Assembly (NCBI GenBank): GCA_944322635.1
Contig: CALUPL010000036.1
Coordinates: forward strand, 1-64,000
DNA from: an uncultured Mailhella sp.
GTDB taxonomy: Bacteria; Desulfobacterota; Desulfovibrionia; Desulfovibrionales; Desulfovibrionaceae
Length of the DNA stretch: 64,000 bases
Direction of reading: 5' to 3'
The translations under genes were made by a program, and so were the position numbers. The notes under the pieces were generated by a model that saw only the letters and a list, made by a program, of their open reading frames with translations, made no database searches and had not been told where the DNA came from. The first letter of the stretch is position 1. Each line of letters begins with the position of its first letter. Of this stretch, positions 31,628-40,893 are shown in pieces.

Positions 31628-32899
31628 TCAGGCCCGGCTTCGCCCGCGCAGCATAAGCGCCGCGGCAAGGCTTATGACGGAAAAGATGAAATAAATAAGA
31701 AAGGCCCGGGAATAGGCAAGTTCCGTACCGAGCGGAGCCAGCTTCTCCAGCACTGCGCCTATGGCGGCCTGAAGACAGGCCGTGCAGGCGAACATGGAAA
31801 AACTGAGCATGGATGTGGACAGTCCGAGCACCGAAGAAGGAAGCGCCTCCCTCACGGCAGTGAAGAGCACCGAGGCCGTGGCATTTCCTGCAAGACATAT
31901 GCCGCCGAACTGCAGCCATAGCGCCCAGAGCGGCAGATCCGACGGACAGAAACAGAGGCTTGCGGAACTGGCAAGAGCGGCAACAGAGCCTGCCACCAGA
32001 ACAATCTTTCGGGAACGTATGCGACCTGAAATCCATGCGCCTGCGGGAGTGCCGAATATGAGGCTGAGTGCGCCGAGCGAAAGCAGCGCTCCCGTGGACT
32101 CGGGGGAAAGATGATGCACGCTGCGGTAGTAGTCTCCCGCCCAAAGTCCGGCAAAGGAGAAAAACAGCGAGGCTCCGGTCAGATACCACACAATGATGAG
32201 CCGATACTGACGCGAGGAAAAAAGCACGCGGAACCCTTCCAGTGCACAAGATGCCTTCGGCGGCACGGCCGTGCGCTCTGCGGAAAAACCGGACTCCGGC
32301 AGACCGAGTTCCCGCCGCTGGCTTTCGGAAGGGGCATCCCTTACCAGAACAAAGAGCACTGCGCCCCAGAGCAGGGAAAAAACGGCGATGGCCCAGAACA
32401 CCAGACGCCAGCCGAAGGATGCGCTGAGTGAAGCCAGAGGAGCCGCGGCAAAAAACGTGCCGAGACCTCCTACGGCCATGAATATGGACACGAGCCTGGC
32501 ATACACGCTTTCGGAAAACCACCGGCTCATGATCTTGAACGACGCCGTGGTGACCACGGCCATGCCCATGCCCACGAGAGCGCGACCGACTACGGCCTGG
32601 CCGAGGCCCGAGGATGAGGCAAAAAGAATGCCGCCTGCGCCTCCGAGTCCGAAAAGAATCAGCATGGCTCTGCGCGGTCCCCAGCCGTCCACCATGAGCC
32701 CGGCGGGAATCTGAGTGGCCGCGTAGGCATACAGAAAGGCCGAGCCGAGCCATCCGGTCATGGAAGGTGCAAGCTCAAGCTCCCGCGAAAGCTCGGGCAT
32801 GATGACTCCGAGGCTGAGACGCTGGAAAAATACAAGAAAGTACGCACCGCACAGAGCGGCAAAAAGCAGGCAGGCATAAGAGAAGGAACGGGAGCGCAT
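31628..32899 (-). CDS. MFS transporter of the lyase operon
   Basis: 423 residues, 12 predicted helices. The MFS loop motif after helix 2 reads DGWGPRRAM. The N-terminal half (SLGVIMPELSRELELAPSMTG) resembles organic-acid or sugar-acid carriers of the ACS branch. It lies 16 bases upstream of the lyase and 69 after the cyclodeaminase-like gene. With the SSS symporter this gives the operon two unrelated carriers, perhaps one for uptake and one for product export. Confidence 0.85.
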   Translation of the reverse strand: MRSRSFSYACLLFAALCGAYFLVFFQRLSLGVIMPELSRELELAPSMTGWLGSAFLYAYAATQIPAGLMVDGWGPRRAMLILFGLGGAGGILFASSSGLGQAVVGRALVGMGMAVVTTASFKIMSRWFSESVYARLVSIFMAVGGLGTFFAAAPLASLSASFGWRLVFWAIAVFSLLWGAVLFVLVRDAPSESQRRELGLPESGFSAERTAVPPKASCALEGFRVLFSSRQYRLIIVWYLTGASLFFSFAGLWAGDYYRSVHHLSPESTGALLSLGALSLIFGTPAGAWISGRIRSRKIVLVAGSVAALASSASLCFCPSDLPLWALWLQFGGICLAGNATASVLFTAVREALPSSVLGLSTSMLSFSMFACTACLQAAIGAVLEKLAPLGTELAYSRAFLIYFIFSVISLAAALMLRGRSRA

Positions 32900-32968
32900 G
32901 AACGTACCAGCTATGAAAGAACGTGGAAGATTGTGGCGCGGAGCACAAAAGCACTCCGCGCCCGGGCA

Positions 32969-33973
32969 TCAGCGGTACCGCAGCTTCTGGCCCATGCCGA
33001 ACCGTTCGGCCTTTTCCAGCATGGCGCAGCCGAGCGCTATGTCGTTGGTGCTCAGACCGCGATGCCAGAACAGAATGGTTTCCTCATCGCTTTCGCGACC
33101 GGGTCGAAGCCCTGCCACTATCTGTCCGAGTTCCGCATGGAGATTCTCCGCCGTGAGCTTGTCCGCCTCCACATGGGGTCGCAGAGCTCCGTAGGGAAGC
33201 CCCTTGCGGCACTGCCCCCAGTCGTCCACCACAACCTTGTCCATAATGTCGGTAAGCGAAAGCTCCACTGCGCTCATGGTGCCGTAGGGAACCACGAAGG
33301 CCCCTTTCTTTATCCATTCCGTCTTCAGCATGGGACAGGGGGCGGGCAGTCTCGTCGCCTCCACCACGATGTCCGCTCCCTCTACGCAGGAACGCCAGTC
33401 GTCCACCACGCGCACGGGTTTGCCGAGATCTTCGGAAAGTCTTTTGCCGAATGCCTCGCGGCTTTCCGGACGGCGGGAATGAACTCGTATTTCCTCAAAA
33501 TCGAAAAGGGCATCAAGAAGACGCACATTCCAGTAGGACGTTCCGCGGGAACCTATGTGACCGAGCACACGGGAATTCTTCCGGGCCATGTACTTTGCGC
33601 CTATTGCGGTCACGGCTCCGGTGCGCATGTCCGTAATGGACGTGGCGTCGAGTATGGCCTTCACCATGCCGGTTTCCGGATCGAACAGATTCATGACGGC
33701 CAGTTCCGACGGCAGATGCTGCTTGTAGTTGTCCACATAGTCGCCCACGATTTTCACGCCGGCCATGTGCAGGGGCTGAACGTAACCACGAAGCACATTG
33801 AAGTGTCCCTTGGCGGAATCCTCGGGAACCAGGTGCACTCTCGGTTCTATGCGGGTCTGGCCGAGGCCCTGGGCGCGGAGACTCTCCTCCACGGCCGCAA
33901 TGATTTCGGCATCGGTCATGTTCAGAGCGGCAACGTCGGGTCCATTGAGATAGGTAAGATAGCTTTCCTGCAT
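32969..33973 (-). CDS. Ornithine cyclodeaminase / mu-crystallin family enzyme
   Basis: 334 residues. The family comprises NAD(P)-dependent enzymes acting on amino or imino acids (ornithine cyclodeaminase, alanine dehydrogenase, ketimine reductase). Seen are VKIVGDYVDNYKQHLPS, the helix DATSITDMRTGAVTAIGAKY, and a nucleotide loop GHIGSRGTS in place of the usual GxGxQA. Catalytic Asp in VVDDWGQ is present. The exact reaction is not readable. The ATG has a GGAG site. It may process the lyase substrate or product. Confidence 0.82.
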   Translation of the reverse strand: MQESYLTYLNGPDVAALNMTDAEIIAAVEESLRAQGLGQTRIEPRVHLVPEDSAKGHFNVLRGYVQPLHMAGVKIVGDYVDNYKQHLPSELAVMNLFDPETGMVKAILDATSITDMRTGAVTAIGAKYMARKNSRVLGHIGSRGTSYWNVRLLDALFDFEEIRVHSRRPESREAFGKRLSEDLGKPVRVVDDWRSCVEGADIVVEATRLPAPCPMLKTEWIKKGAFVVPYGTMSAVELSLTDIMDKVVVDDWGQCRKGLPYGALRPHVEADKLTAENLHAELGQIVAGLRPGRESDEETILFWHRGLSTNDIALGCAMLEKAERFGMGQKLRYR

Positions 33974-34001
33974 GGTGGAACTCCAGAATGTTCAGGTGAA
34001 A

Positions 34002-34802
34002 TCAGATCGGGCAGGGATAACCGAGACGCAGAGCCTCCGCTTCCTGCTCCGCAAGAACCGCGTAGTCGGAAGGGGAAGGCAGGACGAAGCCATGCATGCA
34101 CAGTTCTCTTCGGACATCTTCGCCGCAGGAGGTACGGCTCCATTCCGCAAGCGCTCCTCTAAGATCTCGTACGACGCCGTCGTCCGCCTCAGGGGAGGAC
34201 GCGAGAAAAGGCATGGCCGTCAGGGGAGAACGACCGATGATGCAAAACTCCTCCTGCCATTCCCGTTTGGCGGAAACAAGCAGGGCATACCAATAGCTGT
34301 CCAGAGGAACGACATCCACGCGGCCTTCCCTGAGTGCCTTCAGGCACTCGGCCGGAGTATCGAACTCCACGCTTTCCGCATAAAGCCTTCCCTGTGAGGC
34401 GAAAGGCGCAAGCATGAAGCGCAGGGCGTTGTACCCGGACTGAGAATGCGCGGGCAGATGGGCGAGTCTGCTGCCGAAGCTCTCTTCCACTCGTTTCCAT
34501 CCGCTGGAAGATCGGGCGAGAAGAACCGTTCTGTACGCCGCCTTTTCCCCGGCTTCGGGACCGAGAGGCGCACCTATGATGCGATGCCTCGCTCCGGCCT
34601 GCACGTAAGGCCGCCCGCAAATGAACGCCAGCCCGAGATCCGGCCGCCGCCAGAGCTCTCCAAGAGGCGCGGGGGCCGCCCACTCCAGAACGCTGAGCCG
34701 TATGCCGGAAAGTCTGCTCACTTCGGCAAAAAGCATCCTCCATGCCTCCGCATGGCGGGTCGTAACGTTGTACAGTCTGGAACAGGCAACGAGCGTGGTC
34801 AT
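34002..34802 (-). CDS. PhnD-like substrate-binding-protein fold without a signal peptide
   Basis: 266 residues. The sequence resembles PhnD/SsuA-type periplasmic binding proteins (CSRLYNVTTRHAEAWR, LWRRPDLGLAFICGRPYV, SQSGYNALR, DVVPLDSYWYALL). The N-terminus MTTLVACSRLYN has no export signal and no convincing start lies upstream that would add one; the GGGAGG site fixes ATG 34802. No ABC permease or ATPase is in the operon. It is therefore either cytoplasmic, perhaps a sensor or enzyme with this fold, or a decayed binding protein. First gene of the operon. Confidence 0.7.
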   Translation of the reverse strand: MTTLVACSRLYNVTTRHAEAWRMLFAEVSRLSGIRLSVLEWAAPAPLGELWRRPDLGLAFICGRPYVQAGARHRIIGAPLGPEAGEKAAYRTVLLARSSSGWKRVEESFGSRLAHLPAHSQSGYNALRFMLAPFASQGRLYAESVEFDTPAECLKALREGRVDVVPLDSYWYALLVSAKREWQEEFCIIGRSPLTAMPFLASSPEADDGVVRDLRGALAEWSRTSCGEDVRRELCMHGFVLPSPSDYAVLAEQEAEALRLGYPCPI

Positions 34803-34899
34803 ACCGGCCTCCCTGACAAGAATGTTCCGCGCAAATCTGGCTTCATGAACCCTGCTTCAAAGAGCAGTCGAGCCCCCTTCTAGCATTCTAAAATTTTTT

Positions 34900-34940
34900 T
34901 TGTAAAAACAATTATTGATAAAATATACTGATTGATATAT
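34900..34940 (+). promoter_or_regulatory. Promoter and possible LysR operator in the divergent region
   Basis: TTGTAA (34900-34905), an 18-base spacer and TATACT (34924-34929) point toward the LysR gene. Overlapping the -10 is an interrupted palindrome ATATA...TATAT (34923-34940) of the size LysR proteins bind. The AT-rich stretch between the operon and the regulator is the likely control region for both. Confidence 0.45.
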
Positions 34941-35022
34941 AGACTGCTTTGATACAGGTCCCAACATGCTGAAATGCAAACATTTTACCCGGCCGAGGCC
35001 GACGATCCCCTTGGGAGGAACC

Positions 35023-35955
35023 GTGATAGAACCCTTCAACGGAAATTTTCTGCAGTGGCTCCGCGGTTTTCAGGCCGTGGCGGAATGCGGCAACATGTCG
35101 CAGGCGGCTGAGAGTCTCGGCCTCCGGCAGCCTGCCGTCAGCTATCTCGTACAATGTCTTGAAAACGAGCTCGGCGTGCAGCTTTTTCACCGACGCAACA
35201 AGAGCATGGAACTTACAGCGGAAGGACGTCTTCTGCAGGAAAAAGCCATCACCATGTTCGATCTCGTCAAGGAAATCCGTTGCGAAGTAGGCAGCGGAAG
35301 CAGACAGGAATACAAGGGAGAGATTTCGCTTTCCACAACGCACAGCGTTTCGGCAAACATCATTGCCGGTCCCCTCGCGCGATTTCATCAAAATTATCCG
35401 CTCACAAGCTTCATTCTGCAGTCCGGCGGTGAATCGAGTTTCACCCTGGAGCTCGTCAACAGCTCTTCCATAGACTTCGGCATTCTGGCAGGAAAAGACT
35501 TTCCCGCCACCATAGAGGCTCGTCCCCTTTTCCTTTCGCGTCTCGTGCTCGTCAGCCGTCGCGATACCGTCTTCACCCGAGACGAACAGGGATTTCTCAA
35601 AAACTCCAGTGAACTTGACGACGTGCCCTTTGTGGCCTTCTCCTCGGCCAGCACCCTGAGCCGCGTGGTTACGGACGAACTGCTTGAATGCGGAGCCTCT
35701 CCGGCCGTGGCCGCCACGGCCAACAACTCGGCCGTCATTCTCTCCTATGTAAAAGCCGGCATGGGCGTGACCATTCTTGAAGACTTCACCGTGCGAAACT
35801 GCGGAGACGAACTCGACATCTATCCTCTTCCCGGTGACGAGGCGCTTCGCCAGTACTCGCTGATAACAAGGCGACGCAAGCATCTGCCGCCCCAGAGCGC
35901 GGCCTGCATCGACGCACTGTTCCGGGAACTGTCCGACAACGTCACTCCCCTGTAG
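35023..35955 (+). CDS. LysR-family transcriptional regulator, divergent to the lyase operon
   Basis: 310 residues starting at GTG 35023 with a perfect GGGAGGAA site; a frame opens earlier at 34966 but has no site. The N-terminal winged helix is clear (FQAVAECGNMSQAAESLGLRQPAVSYLVQCLE). The C-terminal effector domain follows from about residue 90. By position it most likely controls the minus-strand operon and its own gene. The neighbouring porin may also respond to it. Confidence 0.9.
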   Translation: MIEPFNGNFLQWLRGFQAVAECGNMSQAAESLGLRQPAVSYLVQCLENELGVQLFHRRNKSMELTAEGRLLQEKAITMFDLVKEIRCEVGSGSRQEYKGEISLSTTHSVSANIIAGPLARFHQNYPLTSFILQSGGESSFTLELVNSSSIDFGILAGKDFPATIEARPLFLSRLVLVSRRDTVFTRDEQGFLKNSSELDDVPFVAFSSASTLSRVVTDELLECGASPAVAATANNSAVILSYVKAGMGVTILEDFTVRNCGDELDIYPLPGDEALRQYSLITRRRKHLPPQSAACIDALFRELSDNVTPL

Positions 35956-36056
35956 AGCCTGTTCCCAACACAACGCGGCAGCACACTTTTCTTTCCAATC
36001 CCCGTGTTCGGCCCTAACGTCTCCCCGCTCCGCGCTTCCTTTTCCCTCCGCTTCTC

Positions 36057-36100
36057 ATGCAGAAAGCCTCTCGGCATCTTGCCGCAGAGGCTTTCTGCAT
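36057..36100 (+). terminator. Long hairpin after the LysR gene
   Basis: ATGCAGAAAGCCTCT (36057-36071) pairs with AGAGGCTTTCTGCAT (36086-36100), with an inner CGGC/GCCG. The stem is perfect over 15 bp, but only a weak T tail follows, so termination or RNA protection are both possible. Confidence 0.5.
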
Positions 36101-36265
36101 CTTGCCCGCACAAGAACGGCAAATAGAAATCGTTTCCCGGCAGCTCTTTTTCACGCTGAAATTCCAAAATCCGGATCAGCATATTCATAATAATTCAATA
36201 ATACCCGGAACTAATTATTATAATATAACTATAATACAATTATAATTATTTTATAATACAAATGT

Positions 36266-36352
36266 AATTATCATATTTTTCCGCTAAAAAATACTCATTC
36301 ATTAGCGTATAATAACGTGTAAAAAACTGAACATTCTAACAATTATCATATT
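36266..36352. repeat. Twelve-base direct repeat upstream of the porin
   Basis: AATTATCATATT occurs at 36266-36277 and again at 36341-36352, 75 bases apart, i.e. about seven helical turns. The second copy touches the porin -35. Such a layout suggests binding sites for an activator or repressor. Confidence 0.45.
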
Positions 36353-36380
36353 GTTTTTGTCATAAAAAAGAAACTATACC
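36351..36380 (+). promoter_or_regulatory. Candidate porin promoter
   Basis: TTGTTT (36351-36356), 18 bases, TATACC (36375-36380), about 110 bases before the porin start. Four of six bases match at -35 and the -10 is TATACC. Confidence 0.4.
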
Positions 36381-36488
36381 TTTTCCAAGCCTTTCACAAA
36401 AGGCAATAACACTGCATTCTTTCTTCTGCATTATGCATGGAAGGTCATCCATGCTGAAAGAAGCAGACAAACAGTGGGAAGGTATGAC

Positions 36489-37973
36489 ATGAAAAAGATT
36501 CTCACCCTCATGCTGGCGGCAGGCATGACACTGACCGCAACCAGCGGAGCATCAGCCGTCGATGTCAAGGTCAGCGGAACCTATGACTTCTCCTTCAGCG
36601 GCTCCAGCAATCTCAACGGCGACAACTCCTTCATGGACGCTTCGGACTATCGCCACAACACCGGCAGAGAGCTGAATCAGCATCACTTCGACGCGTTTCA
36701 GCGTATGCGTCTCGGCATGGACTTCATCATGAACGAGCAGCTCTCGGCGTTCTATCAGGCGCAGATAGGCATCTTCAGCTGGGGCGGCCCCTACAAGGGC
36801 AACGGCAAGATGGAGAACGACGGCGGCGCTCTGGGCACCCGCTCCACCAACATCACCACCCGTCAGGCCTACCTCGACTGGATGATTCCTCAGACGAACG
36901 TTCATGTCCGCATGGGCCAGCAGGAAGTGCTTCTGCCCAACTACGTGGCCGGAAGCCCCGTGCTCGATGATCCCGCCACCGGCGTGTTCATCTCCGCTCC
37001 CGTGACCGACACCTTCAGAGCCAACGCCTTCTGGATGCGCGCCGTGTCCGATCCTCTGAAGAACGCCTACGGAGAATACGACTATAACGACGCCGACGTG
37101 GATCTGTTCGGTCTCATTGGCGATTTCAAGTACGACTATTTCCACTTCACGCCCTGGGCCATGGTCGGCCACGGTGGCGACAACTTCGACAACGTGTCGA
37201 ACGCCGGTCCTACCGCTTCCGGCCTGCTGCCCTTCAACGGCATGAATCGCCTCTCCTGGGATAACGGCACCCTTGTGGCGACCCCCGACGGCACCGGTTC
37301 CACCGTATGGTTCGCGGGCTTCGGCGGCGACTTCACGCTCTTCGATCCGCTGCGCCTCGCCATGGACTTCTATTACAGCGGCACCCACAACGGCAATGCC
37401 TCCACGGAGCGCGAAGGCTGGTATCTGGCCGCTCTGGCCGAGTACCGTCTGCCCTGGTTCATCCCCACCCTGAAGGCCTGGTACGCTTCCGGCGACGACA
37501 GCAAGGTAACCAACGGTTCCGAACAGCCTCTGTACCTCTCCGGCGGCTTCAAGCCCGGCGCGAGTTCCTACTTCAAGGGCCGCTTCAACATCGCCAACAC
37601 CATAGATAACGGCAGTGCCGGCGGCACCTGGGGCATAAGCGCCCAGCTCAACAAAATGAGCTTCATCGACGACCTGTCGCATGATCTGCGCGTGAGCTAC
37701 TTCCGCGGTACCAACAGCAGCAACATGCCGAACATCATCAACAACATCTACGGAGGCTCCGTGTCTCCGGCCAACTACCTCACCACCAAGGACCATGTGG
37801 TGGAAGTGGATTTCGATACTTCCTATCAGATCTACAAGAACTTCGTCACCGTTCTGGAACTGAGCTATGCCTTCCAGGATTTCGACGGCGGAGTGTGGAA
37901 GAACGCCGCCGGTGACAGCAGCGACTTCTCCAACGCCTGGCGCGCCGCGCTGAACTTCCGCTACAAGTTCTAA
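36489..37973 (+). CDS. Outer-membrane porin (Desulfovibrio homotrimeric porin type)
   Basis: 494 residues. A Sec signal peptide (MKKILTLMLAAGMTLTATSGASA) is followed by a long beta-strand-rich chain with alternating polar and aromatic residues, and the last residue after NFRYKF is Phe, as required by the outer-membrane assembly machinery. Segments such as FQRMRLGMDFIMNEQLSAFY and AYLDWMIPQTNVHVRMGQQE are typical of the abundant porins of Desulfovibrio. The ATG at 36489 has a GGAAGG site. It is monocistronic, with its own terminator. Confidence 0.9.
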   Translation: MKKILTLMLAAGMTLTATSGASAVDVKVSGTYDFSFSGSSNLNGDNSFMDASDYRHNTGRELNQHHFDAFQRMRLGMDFIMNEQLSAFYQAQIGIFSWGGPYKGNGKMENDGGALGTRSTNITTRQAYLDWMIPQTNVHVRMGQQEVLLPNYVAGSPVLDDPATGVFISAPVTDTFRANAFWMRAVSDPLKNAYGEYDYNDADVDLFGLIGDFKYDYFHFTPWAMVGHGGDNFDNVSNAGPTASGLLPFNGMNRLSWDNGTLVATPDGTGSTVWFAGFGGDFTLFDPLRLAMDFYYSGTHNGNASTEREGWYLAALAEYRLPWFIPTLKAWYASGDDSKVTNGSEQPLYLSGGFKPGASSYFKGRFNIANTIDNGSAGGTWGISAQLNKMSFIDDLSHDLRVSYFRGTNSSNMPNIINNIYGGSVSPANYLTTKDHVVEVDFDTSYQIYKNFVTVLELSYAFQDFDGGVWKNAAGDSSDFSNAWRAALNFRYKF

Positions 37974-38056
37974 AAAATCTTTCCGTCCTGTCGCCACCGC
38001 CTTTCTCTTCTGTCATTCCGGGAGAAAGCCGGACCCCTCTGGCGGGAGGATATGAC

Positions 38057-38087
38057 AAGGCCGGCTCCTTGCGGAGCCGGCCTTTTT
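38057..38087 (+). terminator. Terminator of the porin
   Basis: AAGGCCGGCTCC (38057-38068), loop TTGC, GGAGCCGGCCTT (38073-38084), then TTT. Perfect 12-bp stem. Confidence 0.88.
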
Positions 38088-38133
38088 CGTCGCAGCAACG
38101 CCCACTGCAAGAACGCTTCTTTCTTCCGCTCGC

Positions 38134-39276
38134 TCAGGCTCTTTTGTCCCGTACCACTCCGGAACCGAAAAACATGACGGCGCACAGAAAGACAACCACG
38201 CCCATGGCAGCCTGAAGTCCCACCAGAGATCCCAGCATGCCTATGAGCGGAGGAATGAACAGCTGACCGCTGGCAGCCAGCATGGAAAGAAAGGCCGTCA
38301 CCGTACCGGTGGGCATGTCATGCCTGCGTCCCGCCGCACTGAAGAGGATGGGCACGCTGACCGAAAGGCCCAGCCCCATCATGGCGTACCCCAGAAGACA
38401 GACAAGCGGCCACGGAGACAGAAGAGCCACCAGTATGCCGCACAAGGCACAGCCGCAACATACACGCAGAAGGCGTGCGTCGCCGAAGTGCTCGCGCAGC
38501 CGGTCGCCGAAAAAGCGCATGACCACCATGGCCACGGAAAACGAAGCGTAAGCCAGTGCTGCCGTATGCTCCGAGGCGCCCTTCACTTCGTGCAGAAGCA
38601 GAACGCCCCACTCTCCCACAGAACCTTCCGAAGAGTAGGAGCAAAGCATGAGAATGCCGAACGCCAGCACCCAGAGCGGCGGGAGAGAAAATTTTCCTTT
38701 CTTTTCCCTGGGACGAGGCACGTCGTGCAGAAGCTGTCCGGCAAAAAAGGGAAGCAGCGCAAGCAGCACCAGAGCTACACCGGCAAAATGCCCCAGAGGA
38801 GGAACTCCGCAGGCCGCCATGAGCGATCCGCCAAGGGCGCCCAAAAGTCCTCCCGTGCTGTAGAGCGCATGCATGGAGGAAATGACGGGGCGATGCATGG
38901 AAGATTCCACCAGAATGGAACCGGCATTGATGCCCACGTCGTTCATGCCTATGGCAAAGCCCAGAAGAGCAAAAAGCGCACACGCCGAAACAAAACCGGA
39001 CGCCAGCCCCATGCAGGGAAAAAGCAGTATGAGCATGCCGCTTGCCAGCGAAAGAACGGTACGACAGCTCGTGCGGGAAATGGCCCATCCCGCCAAAGGA
39101 AATGAAAAAAGACCTCCCACGCCCATGCACAGCAGCATAACGCCCACGTCGGCGTCGCTCAAAAGCGCCTGCGCCTTGATGGCGGGCATACGGGACATCA
39201 CGCTGCCGTAGGCCAGTCCCGTGACGGCAAAGAAAAAGGAACAGGCCCAGCGCGGCCCCACAACCGGAAAGCTCAC
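38134..39276 (-). CDS. MFS transporter
   Basis: 380 residues, about 12 helices, on the short side for MFS. It resembles the YbjJ/FucP-type branch (GFAIGMNDVGINAGSILVE; GVGGLFSFPLAGWAISRTSCRTVL). Substrate unknown. The frame starts at GTG 39276 with a GGGGTG site of moderate quality. It converges on the porin terminator and stands alone. Confidence 0.82.
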   Translation of the reverse strand: MSFPVVGPRWACSFFFAVTGLAYGSVMSRMPAIKAQALLSDADVGVMLLCMGVGGLFSFPLAGWAISRTSCRTVLSLASGMLILLFPCMGLASGFVSACALFALLGFAIGMNDVGINAGSILVESSMHRPVISSMHALYSTGGLLGALGGSLMAACGVPPLGHFAGVALVLLALLPFFAGQLLHDVPRPREKKGKFSLPPLWVLAFGILMLCSYSSEGSVGEWGVLLLHEVKGASEHTAALAYASFSVAMVVMRFFGDRLREHFGDARLLRVCCGCALCGILVALLSPWPLVCLLGYAMMGLGLSVSVPILFSAAGRRHDMPTGTVTAFLSMLAASGQLFIPPLIGMLGSLVGLQAAMGVVVFLCAVMFFGSGVVRDKRA

Positions 39277-39463
39277 AGTTCACCCCGCCGCCGTTTCCGG
39301 CGGACTTTCACAATATGTTCCGCCCTTCAAAAAGGACAAAAGGCCGAAAGACTTTTCTTTCGGCCGTGGAATCCTCACTGTTTATGCAGGGCCGTCCAGA
39401 CTGTCAAGCAGGCTCTGTACTTCACGGAAAAAACAGGGCACCATGAATCGGGAGGATACAATT

Positions 39464-40057
39464 ATGGAAAACTCCGGCTGTGCATGGAGCAGGAACGACG
39501 AGCTGCTGCGCTTCTATCATGATACGGAATGGGCGCTGCCCGTGCATGACGACAACATGCTTTTCGAGCATCTTTCTCTTGAAGTCATGCAATGCGGGCT
39601 GAACTGGCTTCTCATACTGAAAAAACGGGAAGCCTTCCGCCTTGCTCTCGCCCGTTTCGATCCGAGGCTTCTGGCTGCTTTTTCGGAAAAAGACGTGGAA
39701 GGTGCCCTTGCCGTGCCCGGCATGATACGTTCCCGCCGCAAAGTGGAAGCCCTCGTCGGCAATGCACGCGCCTACCTTGCCATGCAGGAAGAATTCGGAA
39801 CCTTTCACGACTGGCTCTGGGGCTTTACCGAAGGGCATATGCTGGTCTATGAAAGCCATGCTCATGCCGTGCCGCCCAGAAACGAACTTTCCGACCGCAT
39901 AAGTGCCGCCCTCAAGTCCCGGGGATTCCGTTATGTGGGCAGCATCACCACCTATTCCTTGCTTCAGGCCTGCGGCATCATCAATGATCACGAGCGGGAC
40001 TGCCCGCGCTTCCGCGCCGTCATGCAGGGGGCAAAGGTACGACTCATTACGGACTGA
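39464..40057 (+). CDS. tag: DNA-3-methyladenine glycosylase I
   Basis: 197 residues. Tag removes 3-methyladenine from alkylated DNA. The family zinc ligands are visible as Cys6 and the His of FYHDTEW near the start, and His/Cys in NDHERDC near the end. The glycosylase core shows LEVMQCGLNWLLILKKREAF. The ATG at 39464 has a perfect GGAGG site; an upstream ATG at 39443 is less likely. It is followed closely by a secreted DUF3298 protein. Confidence 0.93.
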   Translation: MENSGCAWSRNDELLRFYHDTEWALPVHDDNMLFEHLSLEVMQCGLNWLLILKKREAFRLALARFDPRLLAAFSEKDVEGALAVPGMIRSRRKVEALVGNARAYLAMQEEFGTFHDWLWGFTEGHMLVYESHAHAVPPRNELSDRISAALKSRGFRYVGSITTYSLLQACGIINDHERDCPRFRAVMQGAKVRLITD

Positions 40058-40079
40058 ACCCATTATCTTCGAGACCGCC

Positions 40080-40757
40080 ATGAACAAAATTCTGCCTACG
40101 GCTCTTTTTCTCTGCGCCATTATGACCGCACACACTGCTTCTGCCGCCGAACCGGCCATCTCCACATATACGGAGCAGTCCTCCGCGCTCAGCGTAAAGG
40201 CCACGTGGCAGCGTTTCGGCCTTGCCCTCCCGGACAAGGAATCCGACGATCTCGTCAGAAACTTCGTGGATGAGTTCCGAACCTCGGCCGAGCAGGAACA
40301 GGAGGAAAGAAAAAGCGACCCTTCTCTGCCTTCTCTTCCCTTCGAAATGGTTCTTGAAGGAAACATTTCCGGCAATGGCAGGGTATCGGGCATACTGTGG
40401 AACGCCTACGAATACACCGGTGGAGCCCACGGAAGCTTACTTGTTTTTGCCAAGAACTACGCAAACGGCAAAGTCGTGGGTCTGAACGACCTTTTCCAAA
40501 AACCGGAGAAGGCGCTTGCCCTCATGAGTGAGCTGTCGAGAAAAAAACTCCTTGAGCAGGATCTTCCCAAGGACATGGTGGAAGCCGGAACCACACCGGA
40601 AAAAGACAACTTCAACACGTTTCTGCTGGAAAAGGACGGCCTCACCCTGTACTTCAATCCGTACCAGGTCGGACCGTGGGCCGCAGGCGTCATAACCGTG
40701 AAGCTGACTCTGAAGGAACTCGCAGCGGCCGGGCCGGACATGAGCTTCTGGAATTAA
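40080..40757 (+). CDS. Exported DUF3298 (RsiV-like) domain protein
   Basis: 225 residues with a Sec signal peptide (MNKILPTALFLCAIMTAHTASA). The mature part is a DUF4163/DUF3298-type domain, recognised from YEYTGGAHG, VVGLNDLFQKPEKAL and LYFNPYQVGPWAAG. The same domain forms the lysozyme-binding part of the anti-sigma factor RsiV, but here there is no membrane anchor or anti-sigma region, so it should be periplasmic. Function unknown. The start is 22 bases past the tag stop. Confidence 0.78.
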   Translation: MNKILPTALFLCAIMTAHTASAAEPAISTYTEQSSALSVKATWQRFGLALPDKESDDLVRNFVDEFRTSAEQEQEERKSDPSLPSLPFEMVLEGNISGNGRVSGILWNAYEYTGGAHGSLLVFAKNYANGKVVGLNDLFQKPEKALALMSELSRKKLLEQDLPKDMVEAGTTPEKDNFNTFLLEKDGLTLYFNPYQVGPWAAGVITVKLTLKELAAAGPDMSFWN

Positions 40758-40893
40758 CGGCAAAGGTCTCCGACGACAGCCGTACGAAAGATAGGCGGTA
40801 AAAAAGGCCCCAGGTCATATGGGAAAAAGGCTTTTCAGCCGGGAAACCGTGGAAAAAGGTCCACAACTTTCCCGCAGATTCCGCCCCGTACTC

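Larger units (their letters stand above)
35956..36488 (+). other. Gene-free control region between LysR gene and porin
   Basis: 533 bases. The left part holds a long hairpin (36057-36100). From about 36180 to 36400 the sequence turns very AT-rich, unlike the surrounding chromosome, and contains a 12-base direct repeat and a likely porin promoter. No coding frame is credible. Confidence 0.5.
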
